A program made the position numbers and the translations under genes. Shown piece after piece: positions 11,193 through 22,111 of a stretch of 64,000 nt of DNA (position 1 is the first letter of the stretch; each line of letters opens with the position of its first letter). Under the pieces are notes generated by a model that ran no database searches, had not been told where the DNA came from, and saw only the letters and a list, made by a program, of their open reading frames with translations. Source of the stretch: Eretmocerus hayati (taxonomy: Eukaryota; Arthropoda; Insecta; Hymenoptera; Aphelinidae); NCBI GenBank assembly GCA_029851415.1, contig CM056741.1, positions 72,096,282-72,160,281 on the forward strand, given 5' to 3'.

Positions 11193-11721
11193 TAACTACT
11201 ATAGTGTAGTTACTACTCTCAACGCGACAGGAATAAAATCGATACTCAAAGAGAGAATTTGCAGCGCAGTCGACAGTCCTTTTTATTGGCATTGATCAGC
11301 TGTTGTTGAAGGTTACTATAACTCACAACATACAGTGAAACCTGTTAAGGAGGTTCGATGGTGTCACCAGGGATCGGTGAGGGGGGAAGGCGAAAACTAA
11401 CCTAACCTGTCGCTCGGCTGCACGAAAATACACGGCGAGTATACCTATATCAGGGTGTCTACTGGACTTTCTCTAGAGGGTTCAAGGGGATTTCAAGGAC
11501 TTCTCAAGGGTCAAAAATAAAAATTTCAAGGATACATGTAATCGTAATTTTAATTGTGTTTCTAGACAGGGACGTCTTACATCAATAGTCTAAGCAATAT
11601 AAAAATGCACACGGAGATTATTATTTCCTACAAACATGAATATGAATAAGTATGGATTAGATGAAAAAAAAACTCATTCCTTGAGTAATCTTTTTAACCT
11701 TTCTTCTTCGTCTTTCAACGT

Positions 11722-13993
11722 TTACATTTCTTGTCTGTGCAATAAAGATACCTTCTCTTTCTTCATCTTTATCATTCGTAGTTCCTGTAATGCATCTTTT
11801 CTGGCTTCGATTTTCAATGTATCTTCTTTATTTTTCCTAGCAATGGCAGCGTTTCGATTGGACGAAGCACTTTTGAAGGCTGAAATAATTTTTCTGGTTA
11901 TTACTAAATTATCCATGCCACCAATAGTTGTGATAGCATCATGAACTGATCTTTGAGCAACAAGGCCTTCTTCACTGAGATTTTCTACAAGATATTGTTT
12001 GTATACTGAAAAACTACGCTCTACAGAAGCATTTCCGTGAAACATGATGAAAGCCTTAAGTAGAAATGCTTCCAACTTCTCCGAAAAGTCTTCTTTTTTG
12101 AAAGCATCTGCTAGGAAAGAGTCTAGAGTTTGAGTCTTGCGGTCAAAAATTTTAATCAAGTTTTGGAAACTCTTCCTTGTAAGAATTCTTTCAAACTCCT
12201 TGCGAATTGAGTCAGCATCAACTGGTCTCATCCTATTTTTGTTAACGAAAACTTCTAAAGCTGCTTCCAAACGGGATTTGCACAGAGATTCCCGCTGCAT
12301 CATTCTTGGAGAAAGACAACTCAGGCCTCGCACGAGCTTGTAACCAAGAGGACATTCCAAACACAGTTTCTTACATAATTCTATCATGAATACGCGACAA
12401 CCCTCTCGAAATTTCAGTATTTCAAGATCTGATACAGAGTTTTTTCCTGCTCTCGCTTTTTTCAAAGCGGCATCGGCTGCAAAACCGAGCTCAAAAGAAG
12501 GAGCCAGGATGAGATGGCTCTTTTTCTTCAAATCTATCACCACGAGTTTAGCACCAGTGTCGTTTTGAGCCAGGATCTCAGGTAAAACTACTCGAGACAT
12601 AAGAGATCGAAGTAGCTCGTGAAGATCTTCGTACATGAATGGTAATAAAGGTGAATCACTTTGATAACCTTTCAAAAAAAACTTGCAATTCCGAGGCTAT
12701 AGAGCTCATAAAACTGAGTTTGGCCGGCAAGAGCTTATCCTGTACATATTTTTTGATAGTAACAAAATACTCTGAATCTTGTTGGTTTTTGGCTACTTTA
12801 GCATCGACGTATTTGATTTAAACCTGGGATAATCTGAACTGATCGGTCCATTACTTTGGCATTTTCAGTCCATCTGGTGTCACAGAAGGGCAATGGAAAA
12901 ATATCCATCTCACCGTACACTTTGAATTCTGCTCGCCTGACAGTATGCTTGTGAAAATATCTGTTCGAGTCACCAAGAAATGAGTCGATACCCCAATTAG
13001 TAGATATTAACGCAGTTCTGTAAGCTCCATCCACTATATGGAGTGAGCACGTACCCGTCTCGAGTACCTTTGGCTCATCTGGAGAGTCATTGAGAAAAGT
13101 CTTCAGATCATTGAGAAATTTCAACATCACAGCTGGCCCATCTATTGATATTTGGAGGAGACACTTCAATACCAGCCCATTCTTTTCGAGAGCTACTCTA
13201 AAAGCTTCAAGAATGTTTAATGCTTTTGCTACTTCCAAAAAACGGAAGTTAGATATCTAGAGTGAACTTTCCCATCTTTCCAAATACGAATCATCACATC
13301 CATTTGGCTTTTTTTAACAACTTTATTGAGTGCTTCGTCTATCGAAGCAGTTTATACTTCACAACCTCTGATGTCATCAGCTAACTCATTTTGAAAAAAA
13401 GGCCCTAATCCATGAGTAATTCCATAGCTGAGCTTGCCTTTTTCCATCTGAAATTTTTCAGCAGTTTCGCTATCAGGGAACATTCTTGGGAATCGTTTAG
13501 ACGTATCTGCGAAGTCTCTAGTCGATGCTTTCACCATCACGCGCTGGATTGATCATATAATTTCAGATTCAATAGCTTGTTCTTTCGCCGTGAACCTTGT
13601 CAAGTCTTTCTGTGTCACACTACCATTTTTCGACGGAATATTCAGGTTTTTCGACGTCACATTCAAGTTGCTTGGATTAACAACTATGTTTGAATTCAAA
13701 TCCTTGTCACATTCTCTTATAGTCATACTCTGTGGTTGACTTTTAGGTGAAACTGATGAAAATAGTGGTCGTTGTTTCGTTTTGGTTGAAACATTACTTT
13801 TGTGAGTTTTCCCCTCCTCGTGAGGTCTCAAAGCAGAAATACCCATGCTTTTGAGAGAAATTTCTGTTCTACAGTAAGTGCAATAAGCCAGGCAATTAGA
13901 TTTTGCTACATCCTTAAGCCAGAAAAACTCAGGATATCGTTGAAGATCCAACCACTCTAATTTGAAATGACATTGTCCTTTTGCTGATGACAT
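11722..13993 (-). pseudogene. hAT transposase pseudogene with BED-type zinc finger
   Basis: Reading leftwards from ATG 13993: a BED-like finger (CTYC...GISALRPHEEGKTH, residues about 38-65), a linker, and the catalytic core with DGPAV and the CDTRW block (13238-12798 segment). The last segment (12675-11722) carries the C-terminal hAT dimerisation motif around ASVERSFSVYKQYL. The frame is broken: TGA near 13552, TAA near 13350, a one-base shift in a T-run near 13240 (VFLEVAKAL resumes in another frame), and at least one more shift between 12800 and 12675. These breaks show it is inactive. In function the family cuts and pastes DNA; here only the relic remains. It lies inside the CAGGGTGTCTAC-bounded element. 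Confidence 0.8.
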
Positions 13994-14131
13994 CCTGTGG
14001 AGAATTTTCGAGATCAGCCAAGCGTGGTGGATAAACTCAATTTAGAAATAAAATCAACTCACGCTGACTGAGGTGAATGTTTGCAGGATTATAATCGGTT
14101 CAACGGTTATCGATGAAAAAAGTCGATGAAA

Positions 14132-14362
14132 TCAAGATCTTTCGGCGTGCACTCTCCTCAGATGTTCTCGAGATATTTGGTGACTTTTGAGAGCAGAAAT
14201 ACCCAAACGTTTTATTGATATATCCAAGCAGCAGATACGGCAATATCCCATCGAATTAGAACGTGGCGATTCTTGCAACCAAAAAAATTCGGGGAAGTCT
14301 GTTGGATCCAGCCACTGAGTCCTAAAGGTGGACATTTCTAGAATCGTAAAAATTATGCCCAT
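14132..14362 (-). pseudogene. Second BED-type zinc-finger segment, upstream of the hAT transposase
   Basis: A 76-codon frame with the pattern FPEFFWL...YCRICC..ISIKRLGISAL..H....H. It is clearly paralogous to the N-terminal finger at 13993 (YPEFFWL...YCTYC..ISLKSMGISAL..H....H). The two lie about 370 bp apart in the same orientation, so the transposon carries a duplicated finger module, either as an alternative first exon or as a tandem duplication. The segment stops soon after the finger. Confidence 0.65.
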
Positions 14363-16057
14363 GGTATATTGTATTGAGGTCTCAAAACTATATCAAATTA
14401 TATAGATTTAGAAACTCACGAGTATATTCAGCAGATTGTTGGGAGAATCAGTTACTGATTTCAGAATTAAATCGTTGGTCATTCAGCGCTAGGCTGCTCA
14501 CAAATCGACTACCCTCAACGCCGAGCTTTAATACAAATAACATCGATTCACGGGATGTCACTTTGTCAAGATAAGATAGAGATTGTAAGAACTCACCTGT
14601 TATGTATGAGTTCAAAGGTGCTACAGCTTGGATCACGTATTAAGAATATCAGTGATTCAATGAACATCGATTCCCGGTGACGGGCTCCGAGACGAGGGTA
14701 CAGGCGTAGTTACAAGTATTTTCCTGCACAACTGAGAAATGTTCTGAACCCTGCACGTGAATCCTCGTGTCAATCACGCTGCATTCGAAGGTCATCAGTT
14801 CGACGTTATCTAAAAACAGGATGAGGTGTTTTATTTCTTTTTTAATACACGGTCATGGTGTTACTTAGTTCCGGCAGTTCAAGGAAGTGATGTCTCTCGC
14901 AGAATACTAGGAATCGCAGTCGATCGAGTGTAAGAAAGATATATACAGTGTGCTCGAGATATTGTGGGGAAATTGAGTCGTACAAGCTCGGCGAGACGGA
15001 ATTCCGAGCATTCTTCCGAGTAAACGAATGCGAATTCTCGGAAACACATGTGGAATGTGATATTTGCAATCGATAAAATGAGACACTGTACTCACAATCA
15101 ATTTATTCAGCCTCGATGATGTATGTATGCACGTAGCTAACAAAGGGGCTCAAACAGGTGTCCTCGTGCACGTCTTCGAACTTGAAAAAAAAAAATGTAA
15201 ACAAACAATTGAGGCTGACTCGTATACGACATTCAAGCCACAGCTTGTAACCTCACTCCAACGGGTGCTATTTGTTCACTTATCTCACTTTATCTCTGTG
15301 CTTTGTCCATGCAGAGAATGTTATTTTATGTGCACTGTTCAATTTTTCACGGATCGCTCATTCGAATCGACAATTTCAACTTTGCACGAATCAACGAATC
15401 CGGTGACAACGACACATCGAGCCATCCAGAGCCAACCGGTGCTCCGTTTTCAGACTGAACGCTTCTGCGGCGGCTCAGTCGATAGTACAGTCAGTTGGCG
15501 ATGGTGGCGCACCTGGCACGCGCGCATTTTGAATGAGTTGTGCGGAGTTTTCGAAATAGAAGTCCTTCATCGATGCCGTCTCGAAAAATGTTCAAGGGTC
15601 GTACAGCAATTTCAAGGACATTTCAAGTATTTGAGGATCAAAAATCGAATTCAAGGAGATTTCAAGGGTTTCAAGGGTCTGTAGACACCCTGTATATGTT
15701 GATGATTTTCGACAACAATTCGATCATATTTCCACAAAATGCATGGTGAGCTGTGATCATCAAAAGGTATTATTGTTCGCTGGGGGATTCTCTATCGTCT
15801 GAATATTTTATGAGAATTTTCTCTACATGTCAAGAGGTGCTAGGCTTGTTTTGGTGGCGCCGTCCATAAGAACCCGTGTTATTTCGAAAAATGTAAGGGC
15901 TTAGATCTCAAAAAAACGCCTGGTGAAAAATACTGAAAAAATTCACAGAGCATTTTTCTGTCTCAAAGATAATTATGTAGAAGGTTTTGTCAAGATCTCT
16001 ACATCTTCGGCAAGACCATCGAACCTCCTTAAATTGGGCACTCTATATATTGGGCAC

Positions 16058-16272
16058 CTCTGGTATTTATAGTCGTTTCTAAACCGAGGGTTAGGGTTTG
16101 ATCCGCGGTTTAAGCGCTGTGGTTGGCCAATAAATTAACTAAAGTCTCTGCATCATACCAGCGCAGCAGAACTCCAAAGATTCAGACTCATAATCTAGCC
16201 ACGACGACTACAGCGCCTAAACCGCGGATCAAACTCTAAACCTCGGTTGAGGAACGACTATGAATACCAGAG
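16058..16272. mobile_element. 215-bp inverted-repeat MITE
   Basis: The left end CTCTGGTATTTATAGTCG and the right end (its complement with minor differences) face each other. Pairing continues through AAACCGAGG and GATCCGCGGTTTA blocks to an unpaired middle of about 80 bp. It is inserted among TTGGGCAC repeats. Non-coding; superfamily unknown. Confidence 0.7.
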
Positions 16273-16403
16273 TAAATTGGGCACTCGAATATGGGACGAA
16301 GAGTGACCTTTACATGTTAATTGCCCTCCGTATATTGGGCACCTGTTTATTTTGGGCGTTTTTTCCTGGAACCGAGGGTGCCCAATTTAGACCGGATTCA
16401 CTG

Positions 16404-17800
16404 TACATAGATATGCGATCGTAGCGCTACGACCATAATACGACCGTAGGTGGCGTGACCAGTACTGCTACGCTCATTTCTCTACCAGGGCACATGTGAG
16501 ATAACATAGAATAGCAATCAGATTTTATTAACTTTATGGAAATTTTATTCAAGCACGTATAGGATGGGGCATACAAATGTATGTATTCTTAATTCGTCCT
16601 CGAGCAGCTCAAAAATCTTGGAAAAGTTATCAGTCTCGATACCGAAGGGACCCGAGGTACCTTTGAAATTTGACGAAATACTTGAGTAGTGTCACGAGAT
16701 CAATATTTGTCCAGTCGCCAAGATGAGCAGAGTTTCGAACAAGATTCGTCTTTCTGTTTTCGACGTGCTCAGTCAAGCACTCTAGGGGATACTCTACTGG
16801 CACGGGATCACTTTCGACACGACAGAATAGTTCTGTGTGGAGGATTGTAAGTGAACAAGGGCACGTCAGACGCTCAGAGGAGAGGCGAGATGGAAAGAGA
16901 CGGATTCCTCAGAATCACATAATAACGAGTTTAAAGAATCTAAGGGAAGTGAGTGCCGAGGGTGGAACGAGATAGAGAGAGAGAGAGAGAAGAAGAGGGA
17001 GAGCCAAGAGACCGGCATCGTATAGCATAATCTGTAAAGTGGCTTATGAGCAGATTTTCGTTCGTGGAAGATTGAATTCGCAACTCGACAGCAAAGTGCA
17101 CGAAAACACTGCATCCTGATCTAAATTCGATAACAAGCTCTTGAATGGCTCAAGTATTGTGTTCGCTCATTCGTGTAGTTATTGGAATTTCACGCCACAA
17201 TAATTCTCGCTCCAGTCGATGAGAGTGTGGATGGCTGCATGCACGAGATGAGGCCGAAACACGGACCACCCACCTATCCAAGGCTCTCTCACTCCTTCTC
17301 TTCGCCTCCTTGCGACATTTCGTGCCACGCTCGCGATAATCTCGGACCCTTATTGAAGCGCTATTCTCAGAAGTCTTGTTGTCAAGGGCCAGAAAATACT
17401 CATCATTACAGAGCCAAGAAATATCGAACTCTCGTCATTGTTCTTTCATTTCTCTTACAGAAATCTTCTCTGTATCGGCACACTGTAAGGCGACGATCAG
17501 AAATAATTTGAATCCGAGGGACCTTGTTCTGCTTTATTACGATCATTTCGTCACCCCCGGCGAATGAGAACACTCCCCATTGCTATTACAGCTATTTATC
17601 AACGGTTGCGAGCTTTTTTTTTGTTGGGGGAGGGGGGCGATTATTCGAGAAAAATGTCTAGTCCCCTCAATTGTGACAATTGACTTGCAATTGAAAGTGT
17701 AACGCTAACCCTGTCTCAACAAGACAGCCTATTTGTTGTGTCACGTGGGAATTCGTGGAAAGTCGATAAACTCGTGAAAAAGTAAGCGATCGGTTTTACA
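16404..17800. other. No gene seen
   Basis: Contains a short (GA)n tract near 16975-16992 and G/T runs near 17620. Frames at 16866-17114 and 17182-17511 show no recognisable protein. Confidence 0.35.
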
Positions 17801-17894
17801 TGGAAACCGCGGAGATTCGAACCCAGGACCTTCGACTTCACGATATCCATGTGACCCGGATAGCAAGCATCCGAACCACTGGACCACGACCGCC
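17801..17894 (-). ncRNA. tRNA-like sequence (probable SINE head or tRNA pseudogene)
   Basis: On the minus strand there is an A-box-like TGGTCCAGTGG followed about 60 bp later by a B box GGGTTCGAATC. The acceptor arms do not pair (GCGGTCG against CGCGGTTTCC) and the interval between boxes is long, so it is not a working tRNA gene. A tRNA-derived SINE or pseudogene is more likely; no clear tail was found. Confidence 0.5.
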
Positions 17895-18139
17895 AATTCT
17901 TCCGTCGTCTCATCGACTTACACCTCCAGAGACAGAATCCGAAAATGCCCGCGTTGCACTTATTCGAGGCTCGGCGCGTAGTGACGTACGTCACACCCGA
18001 AGGGGGTGGGGATCTACGAGTGTCCCCACTCGTGTCGGTGTCTTCCTTATCATTATGAAGGAGTGGTCAGTATGCACGGATAAGTCCCACAAACAGGGCG
18101 CGTCATTACCATACATCACTTACGCACGGTCACTCAGTC

Positions 18140-18143
18140 TCTC
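18140..18143. repeat. Target-site duplication, left copy (TCTC)
   Basis: TCTC abuts the left LTR and recurs immediately right of the other LTR (24604-24607), if the LTR is taken from TATGGG to CTACA. Taking the LTR from TG instead gives no match, so the TA is probably part of the LTR. Confidence 0.6.
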
Positions 18144-18450
18144 TATGGGCCCCTTTATGCCCGTGACTTTACTGGTCGGGCCGCGGGGCTACCATTTCCC
18201 ATTGGGGGAATTATTGATACGGACCGGGGCGATTATTGACCAACTCGTCAATAGATTTACTTGGATTTATTGATAGGTTATGTAGGTATACATTGGTATA
18301 CAAACTGCGAGCTAGTCATAGCTAGCCGCCGGTAACGTAACTGCTGAGCGCAGGCTCTCCAGCCTTGCTCCCCATGCTTCCCCTACTCTCCCGCCGGAGG
18401 GGCGGTTGTAGCTATATAGGTTATATCTATGAGGGCACTCGGTGCCTACA
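18144..18450 (-). repeat. 3' LTR
   Basis: 307-bp terminal repeat reading as identical to 24297-24603. On the minus strand it starts TGTAGGCACC and ends GGGGCCCATA. A TATA-like block (CTATATAG) lies inside on the minus strand. Confidence 0.95.
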
Positions 18451-18453
18451 ATA

Positions 18454-18462
18454 CTCCCCCCT
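18454..18462 (-). promoter_or_regulatory. Polypurine tract
   Basis: AGGGGGGAG on the minus strand, three bases before the 3' LTR. This is the RNase H-resistant primer for plus-strand DNA synthesis. Confidence 0.85.
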
Positions 18463-18910
18463 GGGGAGACGGAGTCTCGGGTTTTTGAAAAAATGAAATT
18501 ACATGATTTTGAGGTAGACTGCTTAAGTTTGAGAGAAAAATGAATGGCTTTTCGCAATATGAATGAATCAGTTGTATTAATTACTAATAGGAATTTAGTG
18601 ACGGTATTGATCGTCAATGGCATGTAGTTTTTTGGTGAAAAAAGATGCCTTTGGTAGACGCAAACGTCTTTGGTGAACGTAGAAGTCTAGATAAGAAGAT
18701 AAAGAGTTGACAGAGGGTTCTCTCGAATAGGCTGAGTTGAAATGTAGAGCTTGAGCTGAGCTTGAGCTTTTAACATTCAACGAACCTGATATTACCTTAA
18801 CCTAAGTTATTTTCTGACAGATTCATCATGATAACTTAAGAACTAGTGGTATTGGACTGTCCCTAAATTAAGGACTACGGAAGAGTTAATTGCACTTAGC
18901 ACTGTTGCAC

Positions 18911-21900
18911 TCAACACACTATTTGCACTTTCTTCTTTCTTGCATATGTCCTTAGTGGCGGTGGATTATTGTCCACGGTTGGCGATTGCGCTGTTGGCTG
19001 TACGTTCGCAGTGCTCGGTCCGTCGGACGGGTTATTGGCGTACGAATGCTCGAGTACAACGTTTTGCGCGGTCGCGGGGTCTTGGCCGTCAGAGGCCGGT
19101 CCGGGCGCGGGTACAGGAGCAGTTTCTTCGATGAAAAATGCTGGTTTGAGCCGCTCGACCGATACCGATTTTATGACGCCATCGATGTCAATTTTGAAGA
19201 CCCTGTCCGACACACGTTCGATGATTTTATGCGGGCCGGTGTACGGTTGCTCCAGGGGAGGCTTTTCCGCGTCGACGCGTAAAAATACATGTGAACAGCT
19301 GTGCAGGTCCTTAAAATAGAACGTTCGACGCTTGTATTTCTGAGTGACCGGGACGGGACGAACCTGACGCATATATTCTCGGAATTCTTCAAGGAAGATC
19401 TGCGGGTCGGCCGTGAACTCGCCTTCGGCCATGAATTCACCTGGAATACGCAGGGTTGTACCAAACAAGTATTCCGCGGGCGAGGCATTTGTGTCGAGTC
19501 GGATACGCGTGCGCAGTCCCAACAACACGGTTGACAGCTTACGGGACCATTGGGGATCATCCTCGTGACACATGAGGGCTACTTTGAAATCTCGGTGCCA
19601 TCTTTCTACTAGACCGTTCGCGGCAGGATGATACGCTGTGGTGTGTATGCGCTGTGTGCCTGTCATGGAAAGTAACGCGTCGAGTATGGTAGACTCGAAT
19701 TGGGAACCTTGATCTGTTGTGATCGTGACCGGAGCACCGTATCGCGAGATCCAGAGATCGTAGAAGGCTCGTGTGATGGTCTTGGCTGTGATGTCTCGAA
19801 GAGGAATTGCTTCTGGCCATCGTGAGAATCTGTCAACAATGGTCAGACAATAGCGATATCCTTCGGAGTCGCGCCAGGGACCGACTATATCCATGTGGAT
19901 GTGTTTGAATCGAGCATCGGGCTCTGTGAAGGGTTGCGGTAGCTTTTTCACATGGCGTGATACTTTTGATCTTTGGCACTGGAGACAGTTTTTAGCGAAA
20001 CGAGCGACGTCTCGAGAGATCGTTGGCCAGAAATAATTCCGTCGGATCAGGCGATCTGTAACGCGATTATTGGGGTGGGCCGGCTCGTGTATAAGCTTGA
20101 AAACTTGTTCTCGTAGTGGAGCTGGTATGTACGGACGGATGGACTCGCCATGTACATCAAAAAATAGAGACACGTTATTCCACGTCATTTGTTTATAACG
20201 ATTATGGAAGTTCGGTGCTTCACGTATCAGAGCAAACTCCTGATCGGCGAGCTGTGCATCGGCGAGCTCTTTCAGATCAAGACTTGGCTCCAAGACGATA
20301 GAGTCGATCCGTGAAAGCGCATCAGCGACAACGTTACTCGAGCCCGGAATATACTCAATATCTGTAGTAAATTGGCTGATGTAGTTGAGCTGACGAAGGC
20401 GCCGTGGATCGGCTTTATCGTGTGTTTGCTGAAAGACGTACATTAACGGCTTGTGATCGGTGACAGCTTTAAAAGCGCGCCCCTCCAAGAAATATTTGAA
20501 GTAACGTATACTTTCGAAGATAGCTGTGAGTTCGCGATCGTAAGTTGAATAGTTTCTTTGAGCAGAGTTGAATTTGGACGAATAGAAAGCAAGCGGTTGC
20601 CAACGGCCGTCGAGGAATTGTTCGAGCACGCCTCCCATGGCCTTGTCCGAAGCATCCGTGACTATGCGCGTCTTTGCGTCACCTGAAGGATGCGCGAGGA
20701 GGGCAGCGTTTGCGAGGTCCGATAGAGTCTGTGTAAAGGCTTTTTCAGCTTCTTCAGTCCAGACGAGCTCTCTTTTGTCGTTTTTCTTTGGTTCAGGAAG
20801 AATCGCGTGCAATGGAGCTTGAGTCTCAGCGGCGTGTGGTATACAGCGGCGGTAGAAGTTGACCATGCCTAGGAAGCGGCGAAGTTCACATACGGTCGAG
20901 GGTTTTGGCATTTTTGAAATTGCCTCAACTCTCTCGGGTACGGGCTTAACGCCTTCCGAGTTAACCAGATAGCCGAGAAAGACGACTTCAGATGCGCCGA
21001 ACGTGCATTTATCAACGTTAATCTGAAGGTTGAAATCCCTGAGTCGTTTGAAAACTTCGCGTAGATGCTCTTCGTGCTCTTCGGGGGACGATGAGAAGAT
21101 CAGAATATCATCCGCGTAGATAAAAACGTAGTCAAGGTCGCGAAAGATGTGATTTAGCCATCTTTGCAGGGTAGCAGAAGCATTTTTTAGCCCAAATGGC
21201 ATAAACAAATACTCGAATAGCCCGAATGGTGTTATTACTGCTGTCTTGTGTATATCCTCTTTTGCAACGGGAATTTGGTAAAAGGCTTTACGTAAGTCCA
21301 GCGTAGTAAAGATCTTGGCGCCACGTAAATTGTTGGCGAAATCCAGAACGTGTGTAGGTGGATAGCGGTCGGGGATTGTGACGGAGTTGACCCCTCTGTA
21401 ATCACCGCAGACCCTCCATGTCCCGTCTTTCTTTCCAACCATGTGTATGGGACTGGCCCATGAGCTGCTGGAAGGTCTGAGGGCGCCATATCCAAGAAGT
21501 TCGTTAAAGTCTTTCTTGGCCGCAGCGAGCTTGTCCGGCGGAAGACGGCGAGCTTTGGCTGGTTTGGGTACTCCTTTCGAAACGATATGATGGAAGATTT
21601 GATTGTGAATCTCATCACGAATTTCGGGGAGTTTTTGGCGCGGGTTGACGGTCTCTGGAAATTCGATTAACATTTTCCTGTATTTGCAGGCGGTGCTGAT
21701 TGTTTTGATCCCTAAGTATTTGACTCTTTTGATGGTACCTTGTGTCACGAGACATGTTAAGTTGTCGGCGAGAAGCTTATTGCGGAGGTCGACCGTAAGA
21801 CCGAAGTGGACTAAAAGGTCTGCTCCGATAATAGCGTAAGGTACATCGGCTACAACGAAGTTCCACGTGAAATCGCGGCGTAGACCTAGATTCAAAACGC

Positions 21901-22111
21901 GTCTTTCTTCGCCGTAGGTCTTGATTACGGTATCGTTGGCTGCGTAAAGCACGCGATCCGTGGGTTTCTTGTGAATCGCAGTACGGGGAATGACTGATAT
22001 CTCAGCGCCTGTATCGATTAGGAAAGTTGTTTGCGAATTCCGATCGAGTAAGTGGAGACGTTTGGAAACACGATGTTCTACCCCCGCCTCCGACGAGGCA
22101 GAGACTCTCAG
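18911..22111 (-). CDS. Pol polyprotein (protease, RT, RNase H, integrase)
   Basis: The pol frame is open from the frameshift site (first pol codon at 22111) to the stop at 18911, 1066 codons. A GTG at 21952 is not a true start: the frame continues upstream and includes the aspartic protease motif LIDTGAEISVIP (about 22040-22005). Counting from codon 21952: RT at about residues 100-300 with FTTLDLRKAF (D219) and YADDILIF (about 279); RNase H with TDASD (432) and YDRELTAI (about 471). Integrase has a zinc domain H622/H626/C656/C659 and a catalytic triad D688 (HMDIVGP), D747 (TDQGSQF), E783 (NGLVERW). All key residues are present and no stop or shift is seen. The product would be made only as a Gag-Pol fusion. 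After integrase comes a short Pro-rich tail. Confidence 0.95.
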   Translation of the reverse strand: MRVSASSEAGVEHRVSKRLHLLDRNSQTTFLIDTGAEISVIPRTAIHKKPTDRVLYAANDTVIKTYGEERRVLNLGLRRDFTWNFVVADVPYAIIGADLLVHFGLTVDLRNKLLADNLTCLVTQGTIKRVKYLGIKTISTACKYRKMLIEFPETVNPRQKLPEIRDEIHNQIFHHIVSKGVPKPAKARRLPPDKLAAAKKDFNELLGYGALRPSSSSWASPIHMVGKKDGTWRVCGDYRGVNSVTIPDRYPPTHVLDFANNLRGAKIFTTLDLRKAFYQIPVAKEDIHKTAVITPFGLFEYLFMPFGLKNASATLQRWLNHIFRDLDYVFIYADDILIFSSSPEEHEEHLREVFKRLRDFNLQINVDKCTFGASEVVFLGYLVNSEGVKPVPERVEAISKMPKPSTVCELRRFLGMVNFYRRCIPHAAETQAPLHAILPEPKKNDKRELVWTEEAEKAFTQTLSDLANAALLAHPSGDAKTRIVTDASDKAMGGVLEQFLDGRWQPLAFYSSKFNSAQRNYSTYDRELTAIFESIRYFKYFLEGRAFKAVTDHKPLMYVFQQTHDKADPRRLRQLNYISQFTTDIEYIPGSSNVVADALSRIDSIVLEPSLDLKELADAQLADQEFALIREAPNFHNRYKQMTWNNVSLFFDVHGESIRPYIPAPLREQVFKLIHEPAHPNNRVTDRLIRRNYFWPTISRDVARFAKNCLQCQRSKVSRHVKKLPQPFTEPDARFKHIHMDIVGPWRDSEGYRYCLTIVDRFSRWPEAIPLRDITAKTITRAFYDLWISRYGAPVTITTDQGSQFESTILDALLSMTGTQRIHTTAYHPAANGLVERWHRDFKVALMCHEDDPQWSRKLSTVLLGLRTRIRLDTNASPAEYLFGTTLRIPGEFMAEGEFTADPQIFLEEFREYMRQVRPVPVTQKYKRRTFYFKDLHSCSHVFLRVDAEKPPLEQPYTGPHKIIERVSDRVFKIDIDGVIKSVSVERLKPAFFIEETAPVPAPGPASDGQDPATAQNVVLEHSYANNPSDGPSTANVQPTAQSPTVDNNPPPLRTYARKKKVQIVC

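Larger units (their letters stand above)
11451..15692 (-). mobile_element. hAT-type DNA transposon, decayed, 4.2 kb
   Basis: The ends are 12-bp inverted repeats CAGGGTGTCTAC (11451-11462) and its complement (15681-15692), a typical hAT terminus. Both subterminal regions are packed with TCAAGG/TTTCAAGGA units in inverted orientation, likely transposase-binding repeats. TATAT lies immediately outside both ends (11446-11450 and 15693-15697), compatible with a 5-bp duplication; most hATs make 8 bp, so this is either a 5-bp-type group or chance in AT-rich DNA. The minus strand encodes a broken BED-finger/hAT transposase. Confidence 0.7.
11333..16403. mobile_element. Possible outer TA-flanked element with nested insertions
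   Basis: The left border reads TA-CAGTGAAACC and the right border GGATTCACTG-TA, inverted with one mismatch over the first nine or so bases and flanked by TA, as in Tc1/mariner/pogo elements. A further inverted pair, TTAAGGAGGTTCGATGG near 11345 and its complement near 16016-16032, lies inside these borders. A hAT element (11451-15692) and a small MITE (16058-16272) would then be later insertions. Repeated TTGGGCAC units near the right end (16035-16385) belong to the outer sequence. The terminal match is short, so the outer element is tentative. Confidence 0.35.

Noticed and set aside
18911..21952. Pol as a stand-alone protein starting at GTG 21952
   Set aside because: The frame continues upstream through the protease motif to the frameshift site; the GTG is internal.
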